This document shows, piece by piece, positions 33,998-41,772 of a stretch of DNA of 64,000 nucleotides (position 1 is the first letter of the stretch; the number at the start of each line of letters is the position of its first letter). The notes below the pieces were generated by a model that saw only the letters and a program-made list of their open reading frames with translations, did no database searches and had not been told where the DNA came from. The stretch lies in the NCBI GenBank assembly GCA_963851045.1, contig CAWKNC010000001.1:248001-312000 (forward strand), in the 5' to 3' direction. This DNA is from WHSW01 sp963851045 (GTDB lineage: Bacteria; Actinomycetota; Thermoleophilia; Solirubrobacterales; 70-9). A program made the translations under genes and the position numbers.

Positions 33998-34504
33998 GTG
34001 CTCGGCGCTGAGACCGTGATCGGTCCGCTTCTCAAGCTCGTCGTGACCGTCGCGATCCTGGCCGCAGTCGGCGTCTTCATCGTCAAGCCCATTCTGGAGA
34101 CGACGGAGGAGATCAGCGGCCAGGTCAACGAGTCCGTACGCAACTCGATCGAGCAGAGCAACAACGCGAGCCAGCAGGCGAGCTACGAGTCGGCTCGTAG
34201 CCGCGCCACGTCGTATGCGCAGAGCTTGCAGAGCAGCTGGCCGGCGGCGGCGCGCGAGATCAAGCGCTGCATCGCCGGGGCCAACACGCTTGGGCCGATG
34301 GAGCGCTGCGCCGCGACGGCCCAGCGGATCGTCCATACGGTTCAGTCCGATCGCAATTTCGCCCTCTCCTACGCGACCAGCCTCGACGCCCAGGGCAAAT
34401 CGGCCGGCGCCGACCGCGTTCGCGGATGCGTGCGCGACGCCGGCTTCAAGCCCGCCGCCATGCAGCGCTGTCGCGACCTGGCCGACGACCTCCTGTTCGG
34501 CTGA
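33998..34504 (+). CDS. Small single-pass membrane protein with paired-Cys motifs (unknown function)
   Basis: Protein of 168 residues not assigned to a known family. It starts MLGAETVIGPLLKLVVTVAI, a hydrophobic segment to about residue 30 (one membrane anchor, probably N-in). A polar helical part follows, rich in Gln/Ser, and then two paired-Cys helical units, RCIAGANTLGPMERC and GCVRDAGFKPAAMQRC. Its first 40 residues closely match the next gene (MFGAATVINPLIKIVTTVVI, then FIVKP), so the two are tandem duplicates. GTG 33998 is preceded by TAGGAT 6 nt upstream. The Cys pairs would lie outside the membrane, where disulfides are possible. Confidence 0.7.
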   Translation: MLGAETVIGPLLKLVVTVAILAAVGVFIVKPILETTEEISGQVNESVRNSIEQSNNASQQASYESARSRATSYAQSLQSSWPAAAREIKRCIAGANTLGPMERCAATAQRIVHTVQSDRNFALSYATSLDAQGKSAGADRVRGCVRDAGFKPAAMQRCRDLADDLLFG

Positions 34505-34505
34505 G

Positions 34506-34823
34506 ATGTTCGGCGCCGCCACCGTCATCAACCCGCTCATCAAGATCGTCACGACCGTGGTGATCCTGGGTGCGGTCTACCTCTTCATCGTCAAACCGAC
34601 GATCGACACCACCAGCGATGTCTTCGACCAGACGTTCGGCGCGTTCGATGAGTTCGAATCGCTGCCCGCCAGCATTCAGGACGAGATCAACGATGCCTTC
34701 GAGGGCGCCGATGGATCACGGGTCGACGGCGAGCGCCTTCGCGAGTGCATCAGCAATGCGATCGGCCCGAACGGGGCGAACCAGAATCGCATCGATCGTT
34801 GCCTCGATCGCTTCGGACCCTAG
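34506..34823 (+). CDS. Small single-pass membrane protein, paralogue of the preceding gene
   Basis: A 105-residue protein of unknown function. It has the same N-terminal anchor as its neighbour (MFGAATVINPLIKIV, then FIVKPTIDTTSDV), a shorter acidic middle, and one paired-Cys unit (ECISNAIGPNGANQNRIDRC). The ATG lies one base after the upstream TGA, so the pair is surely cotranscribed and probably translationally coupled. It is convergent with the HD/OB protein gene. Confidence 0.7.
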   Translation: MFGAATVINPLIKIVTTVVILGAVYLFIVKPTIDTTSDVFDQTFGAFDEFESLPASIQDEINDAFEGADGSRVDGERLRECISNAIGPNGANQNRIDRCLDRFGP

Positions 34824-34845
34824 AGGCCGCTCAGGGCACTTCTCG

Positions 34846-35892
34846 TCAGGCCGCGTCGCGGGTACGAAAGTAGGCCGCGGAGTCAATGCCGCGATCGAAG
34901 CGCGACCAGGTTGCCCCCTCGGGTAGTTCCCGTTCGATGCGGTCGAAGCTGCCGAGCGTGCCGCCGAGATTGTCCATCGCATGGACCAGGGTGGCCTCTC
35001 GCGTGGCCGGGACGACCGGCGAGCCGAGCTCGAGCTTGCCGTGGTGGGAGAGGATGATGTGGAGCACCGCCTGTGCCAGCTCGGGATCGAAGCCGTCGAT
35101 CGACTCGATGAGGCGGCGAATCAGGTAATAGCCAAGCGGGATCTCGCCGAGCAGGCGACCGGCATCGGTCAGGTCAATTGCCAGCGGGTCCTGGTTATAG
35201 GCCTGGGTCTTGCCGATGTCGTGAAGTAGCGCCCCGGTGACCGCGACGTCGCGGTCGATGCCGGGAAAGGCCGCCGCGGCTGCGCTCACCGCCTGGGCGA
35301 CCGAGATCGTGTGGTCAAGCAGGCCATGGGTGTAGGCCTGGTGGTAGTACTTCGCCGCCGGCGCCACCCGGAAGCGCTCGTAGATCTCCGAGTCGGCACC
35401 GAAGACGCGGTCGAGCAACTTCCGCAGCGACGGAGTCTGGATCGTCTCCAGCAACTCTCGCAGGCGACCTTCGAGCTCCTCGATCGAGACCGGAGGACCC
35501 TCCGCGAGGTCGTCATCGGCGTACTCGCCCTCGTCGGCAATTCGAGCGGTACGGACGGTGATCTTGCCGCCGTAGCGGGGGTGGATCGAGAACTGACCCT
35601 CGATGAAAAGCACCGCCCCGGGGGCGGTCAGCTCGAAGAGGTCGTCGACCTCCTCCCAGCAGACCGCCTCAACCGTGCCGGTCTTGTCGGCCACCACGAG
35701 GCGCAGGAAGTCGTCGCCGCTGCGACGCGTTCGCCGTTCGCGTTCGCGGACCGCGAAGACCGCGGCGACCGAGTCGCCCTCGCAGAGGTCGCGCACAAAG
35801 CTGCGAATCAGCGGCACCGCGGTTGGCGCCGTAGGCGCAGCTCCCAGTGGAGCCTGAAGTGCTTCCAATTGGCCCGGATTTGTCATCCGCAT
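34846..35892 (-). CDS. OB-fold plus HD-domain phosphohydrolase (YhaM-like)
   Basis: Protein of 348 residues. The N-terminal OB-type nucleic-acid-binding domain (about 30-120: FLRLVVADKTGTVEAVCWEE, ITVRTARI) is followed by an HD phosphohydrolase domain with YYHQAYTHGLLDHTISV and GALLHDIGKTQAY, containing the metal-binding His and His-Asp pairs, then ILSHHGKLELGSPV. This order is that of the YhaM/CBF1 3'-5' exoribonuclease family. Nuclease activity is inferred from the family. ATG 35892 and ATG 35886 are both possible starts; a TATTAC element just upstream could support leaderless translation from either. Confidence 0.85.
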   Translation of the reverse strand: MRMTNPGQLEALQAPLGAAPTAPTAVPLIRSFVRDLCEGDSVAAVFAVRERERRTRRSGDDFLRLVVADKTGTVEAVCWEEVDDLFELTAPGAVLFIEGQFSIHPRYGGKITVRTARIADEGEYADDDLAEGPPVSIEELEGRLRELLETIQTPSLRKLLDRVFGADSEIYERFRVAPAAKYYHQAYTHGLLDHTISVAQAVSAAAAAFPGIDRDVAVTGALLHDIGKTQAYNQDPLAIDLTDAGRLLGEIPLGYYLIRRLIESIDGFDPELAQAVLHIILSHHGKLELGSPVVPATREATLVHAMDNLGGTLGSFDRIERELPEGATWSRFDRGIDSAAYFRTRDAA

Positions 35893-35950
35893 TCAAAGTA
35901 ATAAGAGGGCCGGACGGCGCGGCTCTCTCCGGGCGGTGGATTGCAGCGGG

Positions 35951-36895
35951 TCAGTCGCGCTGGGAGTAGTGCGGCGCCTCGGCACGGTGCGCCGGGTCAA
36001 GTGCCACCGGCTCGTCAGGGGCCGTCTCCACCTGGGCGGCATTCGCCGTGCGCTCGAGCTCGGCCGTGAACTGGGCCCCGAACACGACCGCGACATTGGT
36101 GAGATAGAGCCAGAGCAGCAGCACGATGCCCCCGGCGAGGCTGCCGTAGGTCCCCGAGTAGGAGCCGAAGTTCGCGACGTAGAAGCTGAACGCGATCGAC
36201 CCGAGCAGCCAGAGCACGGTGGCGACGATCGCCCCGGGAAGGATCCAGCCGAAGCCCTCATGGCTGGCGTTTGGTGCTGTCCGGTAGAGAAAGCCGATCA
36301 GCAGGACCACCGTCGAGAAGATCAGCGGCCACTTCGCGATCGAGAAGATCGTCACGGCCGTGTCCCCGACCCCGACCTCCTCACCGATTGCGGTGACGAG
36401 CGGGCCGGTGAGCACGAGGCTGACCAAGACGACGGCAACCGCGATCGTCATCACCAGCGTGATCAGCAGCTGCAGCGGCCGGCGCCTGATGAACGACCGC
36501 TCCTCGTCCACTCCCCAGATCTCGTTCGCGACGGTGATGAACCCGCCGATGTATCCCGAAGCCGACCACAGCGCCCCCGCGATGCCGATGATCAACGCGA
36601 CGCCGGCCTCGCTCGAGTTCGCGACGATGTTCTCGATCGGCGGCTGCAGGGTCTCGACCGCGGACTCCGAGCCGAGGTCCCCGATGATCCGCAACAGTCC
36701 CCCGATCGAGTCCGGCGATCCGACCACGCCGAGTAGCGAAACCAAGACGATCAGCCCGGGGAAGATCGACAGCACCGAGAAGTAGGTGAGCGCCGCGGCG
36801 TGATGGGTGAGGTTCTTCGAGGAGAAGGCCTTGCCGGCGTCACGGAGGGCATGCCACCAGGCGCGCGCGGTCATCTGTGTCGGTCGCTCGACCAT
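35951..36895 (-). CDS. YihY/virulence factor BrkB family integral membrane protein
   Basis: Inner-membrane protein of 314 residues with six or so hydrophobic segments. The family signature is clear: KNLTHHAAALTYFSVLSIFPGLIVLVSLLG, the ASGYIGGFITVANEIWGV block, and near the end YGSLAGGIVLLLWLYLTNVAVVFGAQFTAEL. Earlier annotation of this family as ribonuclease BN is considered wrong, and its real function is not settled. TAATGA (36905-36910) lies 9 nt before ATG 36895. It is divergent from the large secreted protein gene. Confidence 0.93.
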   Translation of the reverse strand: MVERPTQMTARAWWHALRDAGKAFSSKNLTHHAAALTYFSVLSIFPGLIVLVSLLGVVGSPDSIGGLLRIIGDLGSESAVETLQPPIENIVANSSEAGVALIIGIAGALWSASGYIGGFITVANEIWGVDEERSFIRRRPLQLLITLVMTIAVAVVLVSLVLTGPLVTAIGEEVGVGDTAVTIFSIAKWPLIFSTVVLLIGFLYRTAPNASHEGFGWILPGAIVATVLWLLGSIAFSFYVANFGSYSGTYGSLAGGIVLLLWLYLTNVAVVFGAQFTAELERTANAAQVETAPDEPVALDPAHRAEAPHYSQRD

Positions 36896-36904
36896 CTGCG
36901 TAGA

Positions 36905-36910
36905 TCATTA
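36905..36910 (-). promoter_or_regulatory. Possible -10 element for the BrkB-family gene
   Basis: TAATGA on the minus strand ends 9 nt before ATG 36895. Confidence 0.3.
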
Positions 36911-37002
36911 CCCCAACGAGGCCGCTCTACCTCGACGGGGGGTGGCAAAGACACCCTCATGGGGGCTGGACGACGAGCGCGCCGGAGCAGAAGATCGGCG
37001 CT

Positions 37003-39576
37003 ATGAGAATCAAGAACGTGCTCCGAGGCGGCATCGCGGCGATCAGCATCGTCATGGTCGGCCCCCCATCCGCATCCGCGGCGATCACGTTCACCCAGCC
37101 GGAGAACAGCGTTTCGACGCCACGGTTCGAGCTGGACTTCGCCAACAGCACGTTTGAACCCGAGCGGGTCGACAGCGTCAAGTGGCGCGGTTCAGCTGGC
37201 ACGCTCGGGCCCAACCTGGTCGCCAACGGTGGCACTGGGTGCAACGGCGCCGGGATTCGCGAGTTCTGGGGACAGTCCTACGGCGATACCGACTTTGCGA
37301 CGCCGAATCCGGTCGTTAGCGGTGTGATCGGGACCTGGTCACCGGTCAGCGGTCGAACGCTCGAGCTCAACACGTCGACACCGACCGCTTGTTCTGGCGA
37401 CACGGTCGCGACGCCGGTACGCACCCGCTACTCCTTTTATGACACGGGCTCAACGGCGGACATGATCCGAGTCGAACGGCGCTGGAGCTTCAGCGCCGCG
37501 AACCCGACCTACAACGGGGTCGGGATGAGGGCCTACACGCCGCGACTGCCGTCCGGCACCTACAACCAGGTCGTCCATCCGAATGAGGCTGGGACGGCCC
37601 TGGTAACCGACGGTCTTGGGTGTAACGGAGGCTGCGGAACCGGCGCGGCCGACGACGACTGGAACGGGACCTGGCTCGCGTTCAACAGCGCAGCCTCAAA
37701 CGCGGGCGTCGTCGTCTTGCGCGATCCGTCGAACGCCACAACCGCCTCGGGGGTGCGCCTGGTGCGCGACAGCGATGGGTTCTCCGGCTCGAACAACTCC
37801 GGCGTGAGCATCCTCAGAACCGCTTCCAACCAGAAGGCGCCGTTGACCGAGGTCGAGTACCTCTGCTTCTACGACGTCACCTCGTGGCCACTGGCAAATC
37901 GGTCCGCGACGCAGCTTCCGCCCGGCTGCGAGCCTAAGCCGGTACCGATCAACACCGCGCTGCCGTCGGTGCTCGGCAACGCCGGCAACCCACAGCCCGG
38001 CGATGTCCTCAGCGCCCTCAACGGCTCCTGGGACAACTCCAACGGCACCTTCAGCTTCCAATGGTCACGCTGTGAGGGCGACGTCTGCCTGCCGATCTTC
38101 GGTGCGACCGACCGCAACTACACGGCGACGATCGACGACTTCGGCCGGCGTCTCAAGGTTGCGGTCACGGCCACCGCGTCCGGCGGCGAGACGGACACCG
38201 CCTCGAGCACCTTCGCCGGCTCGATCAGCGGCCGCGTCTACGTCGGCAACAGCTCCCCCGGCAATCGCCTCGGCGGGGCGCCGGTGCAGGTCTGCGAAGC
38301 CGCCGGGACGGTCTGCCGATCGACCGTGACCGACGGTGAGGGCTTTTACAAGATCCAGCTCCCGCACTCGGGCGACTGGCGGATCAGCGCATTCCCGCCG
38401 GCGGGCTCGGACGCCATTCGCGCGACGCGACCGACGCCCACGTCCGTCGTCGACGGACAGGAATCCACGGGCCAAGACCTGATCCTCCTGGCGCCGGCAC
38501 CTCCTCCCTCGAACGTCAGCTTTTCCGGCTCCGGCTACCGCTCGTCAACCTCGGCCGGCGTGCCGGTCTTGCACTGGCAGGAGCCGGTCGTGATCCGCTA
38601 CAAGGTTCCAAGTTCCGGTTGGACCGTCGACGGATCGATCGAGTACCCGGGCGAGGATCCGACTCCGCTGAGCCCCGGTCCGTTCGTGCCGGATCCAAGC
38701 CCGCCCTGTCCGAGTTGCGGTCACTACGAGTTCTCGGTTCCGCCACAGCAACCCAAGCACGGGCCGGGCACGATCGTCTTCAACCCGAAGCCGCCGCCGG
38801 ATGCGCCGCCGCCGCCGGACGACCCCGACGACCCGAACACGCCTCCTGGAAGCTCCGCCTTCCCCGTCTACATCGACCCGAGCGGCTACGTGCGCACGAC
38901 CACGGGGGAGCCGATCATTGGCGCAAACGTCGTCCTCTATCGGTCAGAAACTCGCGGTGGCGACAAACAGGTCGTCGCAGATGGATCGGCGGAGATGTCG
39001 CCGATGAACCGCAAGAACCCCGACGTCACCGACAGCGGCGGCCACTTCGGCTGGGACGTGATCGCCGGCTACTACAAGGTGAGGGTCACAGCCGACGGCT
39101 GTTATGCGCCGAGCGATCCGAGCAAGTTGTTCGTCGACACCGACGAGATGGAGATCCCGCCGCCGGTCACAAACCTCGACATCCGCCTCGAGTGCCCGAA
39201 CCCTCCGACCGGGAAAGCGGCGCTGACGCTTCCGAAGAAGGCCGGCAAGGTCAAGGTCGACAAGAAGGGCAAGTTCAAGATCCGCCGTGCGACGGTCGGT
39301 TGCCCGACAAACGCCTCCGGCCCCTGCGAGATCTCGCTCGGCGTCACAGCGAAGACGCCGAAGAAGTCCAAGAAGAAGCTCAAGCTCGGGAACTCGAGCT
39401 TTGAGCTCAGCGCCGGTCAGTCGGGTGCGCTGAAGGGCAAGCTCTCAAAGAAGGGGGCGAGGCTCGTAAAACGCGCTCGCAAGATCAAGAAGGCGACGAT
39501 CAAGATCGCGGTCGCGGTGCCCGGCGGGGAGGCTGCCACGGCGACCTCACGCGGAACGCTGGTGGCAAAGCGCTGA
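37003..39576 (+). CDS. Large secreted multi-domain surface protein
   Basis: Exported protein of 857 residues, with no close family that I recognise as a whole. The signal peptide is MRIKNVLRGGIAAISIVMVG through SASA-AITF. The N-terminal ~300 residues look like a beta-sandwich with scattered Cys. An Ig-like segment follows (QPGDVLSALNGSWDNSNGTF, with FSFQWSRCEGD). Two carboxypeptidase-regulatory-like domains are then suggested by SISGRVYVGNSSPGNRLGGA...TDGEGFYKIQLP and by GEPIIGANVVLYRSE...DSGGHFGWDV. A long Pro/Asp linker (PPPDAPPPPDDPDDPN) separates them. The last ~110 residues form a Lys-rich tail (KKAGKVKVDKKGKFKIRR, TPKKSKKKLKLGNSS). It may be an adhesin or envelope component; no catalytic motif is visible. 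Confidence 0.8.
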   Translation: MRIKNVLRGGIAAISIVMVGPPSASAAITFTQPENSVSTPRFELDFANSTFEPERVDSVKWRGSAGTLGPNLVANGGTGCNGAGIREFWGQSYGDTDFATPNPVVSGVIGTWSPVSGRTLELNTSTPTACSGDTVATPVRTRYSFYDTGSTADMIRVERRWSFSAANPTYNGVGMRAYTPRLPSGTYNQVVHPNEAGTALVTDGLGCNGGCGTGAADDDWNGTWLAFNSAASNAGVVVLRDPSNATTASGVRLVRDSDGFSGSNNSGVSILRTASNQKAPLTEVEYLCFYDVTSWPLANRSATQLPPGCEPKPVPINTALPSVLGNAGNPQPGDVLSALNGSWDNSNGTFSFQWSRCEGDVCLPIFGATDRNYTATIDDFGRRLKVAVTATASGGETDTASSTFAGSISGRVYVGNSSPGNRLGGAPVQVCEAAGTVCRSTVTDGEGFYKIQLPHSGDWRISAFPPAGSDAIRATRPTPTSVVDGQESTGQDLILLAPAPPPSNVSFSGSGYRSSTSAGVPVLHWQEPVVIRYKVPSSGWTVDGSIEYPGEDPTPLSPGPFVPDPSPPCPSCGHYEFSVPPQQPKHGPGTIVFNPKPPPDAPPPPDDPDDPNTPPGSSAFPVYIDPSGYVRTTTGEPIIGANVVLYRSETRGGDKQVVADGSAEMSPMNRKNPDVTDSGGHFGWDVIAGYYKVRVTADGCYAPSDPSKLFVDTDEMEIPPPVTNLDIRLECPNPPTGKAALTLPKKAGKVKVDKKGKFKIRRATVGCPTNASGPCEISLGVTAKTPKKSKKKLKLGNSSFELSAGQSGALKGKLSKKGARLVKRARKIKKATIKIAVAVPGGEAATATSRGTLVAKR

Positions 39577-39590
39577 CGCGCCGGCGGTCC

Positions 39591-40025
39591 TCAGAGGATC
39601 TGGCCGTCGACGAAGCCGGCGAGCAAGACGGTGAAGGCGACGATCTCGCCGACGATCAGAGCGCCCATAAACCCGTGCACCGCGATCGCCGAGGGCGTCG
39701 GGTCACGAAATTGGTTATCGGTGTCGCGGCGCCAGCCGTGGTAGGCGTAGCCGGCGACCGCGCCGAGGAAGAAGAAATAGAGGACACCCGCGGCGATCAG
39801 GTCGACGAGCTCGCTCCAGCCGCTGTACTCGACGAAGCTCGCCACCAGCAGCGTCGCGAAGCTGTAGAGCAATGCGGCGCGGTGAGCCGTGTCGACGTAG
39901 GGGTGGGCGAGGTGGTCCTCAGAGCTCGCCATCTGGCGGTACTTCCAAACCCCGAGGAACAGGGCGATGAGAAACATCAGCCCGGCGCCGAGCATGACCG
40001 CCTTGGTGTCACCGGCGAGGGTCAC
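39591..40025 (-). CDS. Small integral membrane protein, four predicted helices (unknown function)
   Basis: About 144 residues with four hydrophobic segments: AVMLGAGLMFLIALFLGVWK, ALLYSFATLLVASFVEYSG, LVDLIAAGVLYFFFLGAVAG and GFMGALIVGEIVAFTVLLAG. A short polar linker (HGWRRDTDNQFRDPTPS) lies before the last helix. I do not recognise a family. The GTG at 40025 is chosen because TAGGAT (40034-40039) lies 8 nt upstream. It is 43 bp downstream of tRNA-Phe on the same strand and convergent with the large secreted protein. Confidence 0.75.
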   Translation of the reverse strand: MTLAGDTKAVMLGAGLMFLIALFLGVWKYRQMASSEDHLAHPYVDTAHRAALLYSFATLLVASFVEYSGWSELVDLIAAGVLYFFFLGAVAGYAYHGWRRDTDNQFRDPTPSAIAVHGFMGALIVGEIVAFTVLLAGFVDGQIL

Positions 40026-40033
40026 GTCCAGCG

Positions 40034-40039
40034 ATCCTA
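40034..40039 (-). promoter_or_regulatory. -10 element of a leaderless promoter for the small membrane protein
   Basis: TAGGAT on the minus strand ends 8 nt before GTG 40025. It is the same hexamer as at 33986. Confidence 0.35.
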
Positions 40040-40068
40040 GCCCGCACCGCTGGTGAGGCGACACGGAA

Positions 40069-40141
40069 TGGCGAGGGCGGGAATCGAACCCGCGACACCA
40101 CGATTTTCAGTCGTGTGCTCTACCAACTGAGCTACCTCGCC
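40069..40141 (-). tRNA. tRNA-Phe(GAA)
   Basis: A 73-nt cloverleaf without an encoded CCA. The acceptor stem GGCGAGG pairs with CCTCGCC, with discriminator A at 40069. The D-arm is GCTCAGTTGGTAGAGC, the anticodon stem CACGA/TCGTG carries loop CTGAAAA with anticodon GAA, and the T-arm is GCGGGTTCGATTCCCGC. Confidence 0.97.
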
Positions 40142-40152
40142 CGCGGCGCGTA

Positions 40153-40158
40153 AGGCTA
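40153..40158 (-). promoter_or_regulatory. -10 element of the tRNA-Phe promoter
   Basis: TAGCCT on the minus strand ends 11 nt upstream of the mature tRNA 5' end. The same hexamer serves three other promoters in this window. The -35 region is not clear. Confidence 0.45.
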
Positions 40159-40218
40159 GCTGCCGTCACCGGGGATTGACACGTCAGCTCCTACCGTCTG
40201 ACATGCTGCGAGTCGAGG

Positions 40219-41772
40219 ATGATTCGCAGGCGGGAGTTCTTGATTTCGGCTGGTGCGGGCGCCGGTGTGCTCGCGTTCGGTCCGTCGCTTTGGAAGCGGA
40301 CGATGACGGCTGCGGCGGCGGCGCAGGTCGGCCCTGGACCGTACGGCGCGCTGCTTGATCCCGACGCCAACGGCGTGCGCATGCCATCCGGGTTCACCTC
40401 CCGAGTAATCGCCCGGGGCAGCACCCCCGTCGAAGGCACCGGCTACACGATGCCGATCTTTCCCGATGGCGCGAGTACGTACGCGACGCCCGATGGCGGC
40501 TGGATCCTGGCGGTCAATTCCGAGGTCCCAGGCAGCGGCGGCGCCTCCGGCATCCGCTTCGACAAGTCGGGCGTTGTCACCGACGCCTACCGGATCCTCG
40601 AGGACTCATCCACCAACTGCGCGGGCGGCCAGTCGCCGTGGGGCACATGGCTCTCCGGCGAAGAGGTCGATTTTGGCTACATCTGGGAGTGCGACACCAC
40701 AGGAGCGACCCCTCCCGTCCGGCTTGATGCGCTCGGGCGCTTCAAGCACGAGGCGGCCTGCGTCGACCCTGTCGAGGGACGCGTTTACCTGACCGAGGAC
40801 ATCGGCGATGGCGGCTTTTACCGGTTCACGCCGACCGCGTATCCGGACCTGACGGCCGGCACGCTGGAGATCGCGACGGTCGCTGGAGGTGGGGCTGTCA
40901 CCTGGACCAAGGTCCCGAATCCGACGCCCGCGGAAGGCGAAACGCCGACGCGCTCGCAGGTGCCCGGGTCGACAGCGTTCAATCGCGGTGAGGGCATCTG
41001 GTACGACGCCGGCGTCGTCTACGTCGCGACCACCAACGACGACACCGTCCATGCATACGACATCGCCAAGCGCTCGATCTCGATCCTCTACCGCAAGGCC
41101 GACACCCCCGACTCGCCGCTCGGCGGCGTCGACAACGTCACCGTGTCGCAGTCTGGCGATGTTTTCGTCTGCGAGGACTCCTACGACAACGATCCGGACG
41201 CGATGGACGTCTGCATCATCACGCGCGAGGGTCAGGTCGCACGGTTCGTGAAGCTGACCGGGGCCGAGCACTTCCTGCCCGGCGTCGCCCAGTCTGAGAT
41301 CACCGGGGTCTGCTTCAGCCCGAACGGCCAGCGGATGTACTTCAGCTCACAACGCGCGGGCGGCCCCGGCGCTCTTTACGAGGTGAGCGGACCGTTCCGC
41401 CTCGACCGGCCGGGTGGCGCGGTCACCAGCAGCGCTTCGAAGGTCGTCGGCTCAGCGATCGGCGTCGAGTTCGCGCCCAAGGCCGCGCTTTCGCTGCTGA
41501 CTGGCGCCGGGCTGCCCATCGCGCTCACCCTCGACTCGCCCACCAAGGTCAAGGCCAAGCTGATCGAGGCAAGGCCCAAGCGCGGGGCCAAGCCCAAGGT
41601 GATCGCGAAGACGAGCGCGCGCCTCGGGCGTGGGCACGGTCAGCTGAAGGTCAAGGTCAAGGGACGCAAGGCTCGCCGGGAACTGCGTCAGCGCCGGCGC
41701 CCCCTCAAGGCCGTGCTCGAAGTGAAGATCGGTGACGGCAAGACCCGTCGCAAGATCAAGCTGACCGTCTAA
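40219..41772 (+). CDS. Tat-exported PhoX-like alkaline phosphatase family protein (DUF839)
   Basis: Protein of 517 residues with a twin-arginine signal (RRREFLISAGAGAGVLAFG), so it is exported folded. The body matches the PhoX/DUF839 beta-propeller family: FPDGASTYATPDGGWILAVN, NCAGGQSPWGTWLSGEE, GRFKHEAACVDP, LTEDIGDGGFYRF, GGVDNVTVSQSGDVFVCED and LPGVAQSEITGVCFSPNGQR. PhoX enzymes are calcium/iron-dependent phosphatases, but many relatives are uncharacterised. The last ~75 residues are very basic (KPKVIAKTSARLGRGHGQLK, RRELRQRRRPLKAVLEV). A similar tail is found on other exported proteins here. The ATG at 40219 is not well supported by a Shine-Dalgarno, since GAGG abuts it. Confidence 0.88.
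   Translation: MIRRREFLISAGAGAGVLAFGPSLWKRTMTAAAAAQVGPGPYGALLDPDANGVRMPSGFTSRVIARGSTPVEGTGYTMPIFPDGASTYATPDGGWILAVNSEVPGSGGASGIRFDKSGVVTDAYRILEDSSTNCAGGQSPWGTWLSGEEVDFGYIWECDTTGATPPVRLDALGRFKHEAACVDPVEGRVYLTEDIGDGGFYRFTPTAYPDLTAGTLEIATVAGGGAVTWTKVPNPTPAEGETPTRSQVPGSTAFNRGEGIWYDAGVVYVATTNDDTVHAYDIAKRSISILYRKADTPDSPLGGVDNVTVSQSGDVFVCEDSYDNDPDAMDVCIITREGQVARFVKLTGAEHFLPGVAQSEITGVCFSPNGQRMYFSSQRAGGPGALYEVSGPFRLDRPGGAVTSSASKVVGSAIGVEFAPKAALSLLTGAGLPIALTLDSPTKVKAKLIEARPKRGAKPKVIAKTSARLGRGHGQLKVKVKGRKARRELRQRRRPLKAVLEVKIGDGKTRRKIKLTV

Noticed and set aside
40176..40204. TTGACA (40176-40181) as promoter of the PhoX-like gene
   Set aside because: With a 17-nt spacer the -10 would be TGACAT, a poor match, and a TACCGT closer by leaves only 10 nt. 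Not convincing enough to list.
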